This document shows, piece after piece, positions 6,579 through 8,843 of a DNA stretch of 8,843 nucleotides (position 1 is its first letter; each line of letters starts with the position of its first letter). This DNA is from Tardiphaga sp. (GTDB lineage Bacteria > Pseudomonadota > Alphaproteobacteria > Rhizobiales > Xanthobacteraceae), in assembly GCA_028290765.1 (NCBI GenBank), contig JAQGJF010000407.1, positions 1-8,843 of the forward strand, in the 5' to 3' direction. A program made the position numbers and the translations under genes. The notes under the pieces were generated by a model. The model had not been told where the DNA came from and ran no database searches. It saw nothing but the letters and a program-made list of their open reading frames with translations.

Positions 6579-7280
6579 ATGTCGAATGCCGAAGGCGCCA
6601 CGCTGAAGCGGATTGAACGCGAGCCGTTATGGGATCTCGCCCATACGCAATTGCGCGACGCGCTGCTGGCAGGCCGCTACGAGCCCGGCGCGGTCCTGAC
6701 CCTGCGGTCGCTGGCCGAAAGTTTCGGCACGTCGATCACCCCGGTGCGCGACGCCCTCACCCGCCTGGTGGCGCAAGGCGTGCTGCAGCAGGGCCCGCGC
6801 AATGCGGCGATCGTGCCCCGCCTCACCGTGGCCGAGTTGAAACAACTGACGATCGTGCGCTGCGCGCTCGAAGGCCGCGCCGCCCGCGAGGCCGCCCGGC
6901 AGCGCGACCCCCGCTCGCTGCGCCAGCTCGAAGCGCGGCTGTCGCAGATGCACGCGCTGATCGCCGCCCGCAAGCTGGAGAGCTATCTCGACCATCACCG
7001 CCAGTTCCATTTCGAGATCTATGCGATGTCGCGCGTGCCGCTGCTGGTCGAGATGATCGAGAACATGTGGCTGCGCTGCGGTCCGGCGCTGTCCTTCGTG
7101 ATCCCGGAATACGTGCTGTCGCTGAAGGGATCCGATCACCACACCGCCGCCATGAATGCCATCATCGCGGGCGACGCCGAAAAAGCGGAAGCCGAGATCG
7201 TCGCCGATATCACCGAAGCCGCGAATTACCTCGAAGGGCTGGCGGGAGCTTCCGGGCAATTGCAGGCGCCGGGGAAGTAG
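6579..7280 (+). CDS. GntR family transcriptional regulator, FadR subfamily (FCD domain)
   Basis: The product has 233 aa, a normal length. The N-terminal winged helix-turn-helix spans about 17-80, with the recognition region 'LRSLAESFGTSITPVRDAL' (residues 42-60) closely following the GntR pattern. The all-helical FCD ligand domain spans about 85-222. Candidate metal/ligand residues are His144 in 'QFHFEIY' and His188 in 'SDHHTAAM'. The Asp usually four residues before the first of these is His140 here. FCD regulators bind carboxylate effectors and release DNA. The gene is divergent from the catabolic cluster and faces a perfect palindrome, so the most economical reading is a local repressor relieved by the cluster's substrate or an intermediate. 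The Shine-Dalgarno sequence is weak (AGG about 12 nt before the ATG), consistent with low expression. The effector is unknown. Confidence 0.93.
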   Translation: MSNAEGATLKRIEREPLWDLAHTQLRDALLAGRYEPGAVLTLRSLAESFGTSITPVRDALTRLVAQGVLQQGPRNAAIVPRLTVAELKQLTIVRCALEGRAAREAARQRDPRSLRQLEARLSQMHALIAARKLESYLDHHRQFHFEIYAMSRVPLLVEMIENMWLRCGPALSFVIPEYVLSLKGSDHHTAAMNAIIAGDAEKAEAEIVADITEAANYLEGLAGASGQLQAPGK

Positions 7281-7334
7281 TGTTCGGGCGATGCGGTCCA
7301 CGAGATCGAGCGTCCGTAGGGAGTCGTAACCTCC

Positions 7335-7465
7335 CCACGCATCGTCCCGGTTTTGAGCCTGGCCAGACCCCCCGGGCGTCCGCGATGAAAAAAGGCCACT
7401 GTCTCCGCGTCTAAAAGAGACGACACGGCGTCTGGGTCCCGGCTCAAAACCGGGACGATTCGTGG
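7335..7465. repeat. 131-bp inverted-repeat element
   Basis: The left arm 7335-7359 and right arm 7441-7465 are reverse complements over 25 nt with one mismatch; the inner 19 nt (7341-7359 with 7441-7459) pair perfectly. Similarity continues inward with small indels (CCAGACC on the left against GTCTGGG on the right). It occupies most of the gene-free gap 7281-7564 between the regulator and the tRNA. No protein-coding character is evident. It looks like a dispersed palindromic repeat, distinct in sequence from the one at 4178-4257; dispersal was not checked. Confidence 0.7.
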
Positions 7466-7564
7466 ATCGCGACCAGCGCCGGCACAAGCGTCCCGAAACG
7501 TAGCGATTGCCGCACGGCATGCATCATTGTATGGGGTGTCGGCACCGTCGCCACGCGACCGGCG

Positions 7565-7640
7565 GGGCCTGTAGCTCAATGGTTAGAGCCGGCCGCTCAT
7601 AACGGTCTGGTTGCAGGTTCGAGTCCTGCCGGGCCCACCA
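7565..7640 (+). tRNA. tRNA with CAT anticodon (Met, or Ile2 if lysidine-modified)
   Basis: A complete 76-nt cloverleaf including the encoded CCA. The acceptor is GGGCCTG (7565-7571) with CGGGCCC (7630-7636), one G-T pair. The D-stem is GCTC/GAGC with an 8-nt loop. The anticodon stem GGCCG/CGGTC encloses loop CTCATAA with anticodon CAT at 7598-7600. The variable loop is 5 nt, and the T-stem GCAGG/CCTGC has loop TTCGAGT. The discriminator is A. It is not an initiator, because the acceptor starts with a normal G-C pair. CAT reads Met, but the G-C-rich GGGCC acceptor also resembles alphaproteobacterial tRNA-Ile2, whose C34 becomes lysidine, so the identity is left open. The 3' half is the attachment site of the adjacent recombinase remnant. 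Confidence 0.93.
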
Positions 7641-8035
7641 ATGAAATCAGTGGGTTGTACTACCTCCGCCCGCTTCGCTTTTTCCTCAACCAATGAAACA
7701 ACCAACGCTACCTTTTTCGGCGTGGGCCGCGAGCCGATCGCTTCGGCTGCGCCGCGCATGTGATCCGGGTGGTGATGGCCATAGGTGTCGCGAAGGGTCT
7801 TCTCACTCATGCCAAGGAAGCCCGCTGCCTCCCACATAGGGGCGGCACGCTGCATCAACCAAGTCGCTGCCGTATGCCGCAGGGTGTGTGGCGTGACATT
7901 ACCAACGGTCACGTCAAGGCCGGCAATCCGCACCGCAGAAGCGAACCCAGTCTTGACCGACAACACAGGCTTGCCGTGCCATTCCACGAAATGACCCTTG
8001 GCGATGCCCATACTCGACCGCCGATCTATGCCCAA
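7583..8035 (-). pseudogene. Tyrosine recombinase/phage integrase, C-terminal remnant
   Basis: Only the second half of the catalytic domain is present, about 150 codons. Numbered from TTG 8035, it shows His50-x-x-Arg53 in '[13 protein letters not shown]', then 'GFLGMS', and the nucleophile Tyr85 in '[12 protein letters not shown]'. The N-terminal arm, the core-binding domain and the first catalytic Arg are missing. The frame stays open upstream to a stop at 8126-8128, but similarity to integrases fades before about 8045. No ribosome binding site fits a start at 8035, so this is taken as a non-functional fragment. The final residues '[18 protein letters not shown]' are simply the complement of the tRNA (7583-7640), so the reading frame ends inside the tRNA D-arm. 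The gene orientation implies that the element body lay to the right of the tRNA. Confidence 0.85.
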
Positions 8036-8044
8036 ATCAGAATA

Positions 8045-8295
8045 CGTGGCGCTTCCCGAGTCTGTTGCTCCCGCCCCATGCGTTCTTCCAAAAATCCCTC
8101 GTAAATTTGCCGAGCGAATGAAGAGCTATTCGCGCAATCGGGCGGGGTACAATTTCGAAGAATAGGCCTGATTTTATTGGCTTATTCGACAAGTCCTTCA
8201 GGGGTGTCGCAGTGGACCTGTACACCTCTGCAACATTTTGGAGTCTGACGGCGGCTGTCAGAAACATGTCGTTCACTGTTCAAGGAGCGATACAT
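8045..8295. other. Gene-poor, lower-GC segment beyond the integrase remnant
   Basis: No convincing gene was found here. A minus-strand frame (8037-8276) lacks a ribosome binding site and family resemblance. Hand counts of sample rows give GC of 30/60 (8101-8160), 29/60 (8161-8220) and 25/60 (8281-8340), against 36/60 in a cluster row (1681-1740), in keeping with acquired DNA. It contains the leader of the + strand ORF that starts at 8296. Confidence 0.4.
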
Positions 8296-8843
8296 ATGAA
8301 GCGACGTCGGGAAGCGATTAACATAAAAGTAAAGAAGCAACTGTTCTCAAAATTAAAGCGCGGGCGGCTGTTGCCACCGCCTAGGCAAGCTTTCGATCAT
8401 ATCATCGTCGAAGCACTCTTGGCCAACCCGCAGCTTTTCGAAGACGGCATGCCCTCCTGGAAGGTAGGGAGGTTGAACAAGCCGTGTCAAACCTCTCGAC
8501 AAGCAGTTGAGGAGCGAGCGCGGCTTTGCAAAAGGTTGCTTCGCTTTGCCAGCAGAAGGGCAAAACCGCACAGGAATAGTACGAGTACGAGCGACCCAGC
8601 CGATTGGTTGTCCCAGTTCGGGTCATTCCGGATCCAGCAGGCGCAGACCGCGACGCCGGTCAGCAGCGAGGGACTGTTGACCACCCGGGGCGGCGTGGTC
8701 TTGGGATTGATGCGGGCGAGTTTCGCCGGCACCCGCTCCAAATCGCCTTGCGCGCTCAGCACGGGCACGGGGTTGTGGATCACCGTCTATGGGTCGTATT
8801 TCCTGCCGTCCCGCGAGCTGCGCACGTGGGGCGTCGCCGCCAT
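8296..8843 (+). CDS. Hypothetical protein, 3' partial
   Basis: ATG 8296 is preceded by AAGGAG with an 8-nt spacer, the best + strand initiation signal in this region. The frame then stays open to the window end (182 complete codons, no stop seen). The product starts with a very basic stretch (MKRRREAINIKVKKQL). I do not recognise a family. Codon use in the first part is AT-richer than in the metabolic genes. The last 200 bases are GC-rich in the third position, but that position is shared with an antisense open frame, so it does not prove coding on this strand. The C-terminal composition (rich in S, T, A, R) resembles that of frames opposite real genes. The N-terminal part may be real and the remainder fortuitous. 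Confidence 0.4.
   Translation, partial: MKRRREAINIKVKKQLFSKLKRGRLLPPPRQAFDHIIVEALLANPQLFEDGMPSWKVGRLNKPCQTSRQAVEERARLCKRLLRFASRRAKPHRNSTSTSDPADWLSQFGSFRIQQAQTATPVSSEGLLTTRGGVVLGLMRASFAGTRSKSPCALSTGTGLWITVYGSYFLPSRELRTWGVAA
8487..8783 (-). CDS. Alternative small ORF with a possible membrane segment
   Basis: A 98-codon frame starting at GTG 8783, with no visible Shine-Dalgarno sequence and a TAG just upstream at 8789-8787. It has a hydrophobic segment 'LVLVLFLCGFALLLAK' at about 65-80, preceded by a soluble part beginning 'NPVPVLSAQGDLERVPAKL'. It conflicts with the + strand ORF at 8296 and at most one is likely real over this stretch. The + strand frame-3 translation here is rich in H, R, D, Q and G, as is seen opposite genuine minus-strand genes in this window, which weakly favours this ORF. 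No family was recognised. Confidence 0.25.
   Translation of the reverse strand: MIHNPVPVLSAQGDLERVPAKLARINPKTTPPRVVNSPSLLTGVAVCACWIRNDPNWDNQSAGSLVLVLFLCGFALLLAKRSNLLQSRARSSTACREV

Noticed and set aside
7637..7698. A direct repeat of ACCAATGAAA at 7637-7646 and 7689-7698, considered as an att core or the start of a repeat array
   Set aside because: Only two 10-base copies, neither flanking an element; no CRISPR-like periodicity is present anywhere in the window.
8037..8276. Minus-strand ORF of 79 codons upstream of the integrase remnant, considered as its missing N-terminal part
   Set aside because: It is in a different frame, has no integrase arm or core-binding resemblance, and has no ribosome binding site.
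8520..8569. Nested short inverted repeats (GCGGCTTTGC with GCAAAACCGC; TTTGCC with GGCAAA)
   Set aside because: The outer arms contain a mismatch and enclose a long loop, the inner stem is only 6 bp, and there is no T-tract or adjacent gene end, so no function is claimed.

Overview
The window looks like chromosomal DNA of a Bradyrhizobium/Rhodopseudomonas-type alphaproteobacterium. The reasons are GC-rich codon use, a palindromic repeat of the CGTCATTGCGAGCGCAGCGA type common in those genomes, and a tRNA gene next to a truncated tyrosine recombinase of a kind I associate with them. Species assignment is inference from remembered patterns, not a search.

Layout. Positions 1-1107 (+) hold the 3' part of a gene for a protein with an acyl-carrier-protein-like helical segment followed by a lysozyme-like (GH24/pesticin-type) domain. 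Positions 1148-6462 (-) hold a five-gene catabolic cluster. In transcription order it encodes a Bug/TctC periplasmic binding protein, a mandelate-racemase-subgroup enolase-superfamily enzyme, a fumarylacetoacetate-hydrolase-family enzyme, a D-2-hydroxyacid dehydrogenase and a second, different mandelate-racemase-subgroup enzyme. A GntR/FCD regulator gene (6579-7280, +) is divergent from the cluster. In the gap between them lies a perfect 22-bp palindrome that overlaps the predicted -10 element of the cluster promoter. Together these genes look like a self-contained, substrate-inducible pathway for uptake and breakdown of an unidentified hydroxy or sugar acid: capture in the periplasm, dehydration or epimerisation by enolase-superfamily enzymes, redox by the dehydrogenase, and C-C hydrolysis or hydration by the FAH-family enzyme. 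No membrane permease (TctA/TctB) is in the window.

From 7281 onward the region changes character. A large inverted-repeat element (7335-7465) is followed by a CAT-anticodon tRNA (7565-7640). Antisense to the tRNA 3' end is the C-terminal remnant of a tyrosine recombinase (7583-8035, -), whose last 18 or so codons are the complement of the tRNA. This is the signature of an integrative element inserted at a tRNA 3' end, now decayed. The rest (about 8045-8843) has lower GC in its first part and conflicting open frames. The best-supported gene there is an unrecognised + strand ORF starting at 8296 behind a good Shine-Dalgarno sequence and running off the window.
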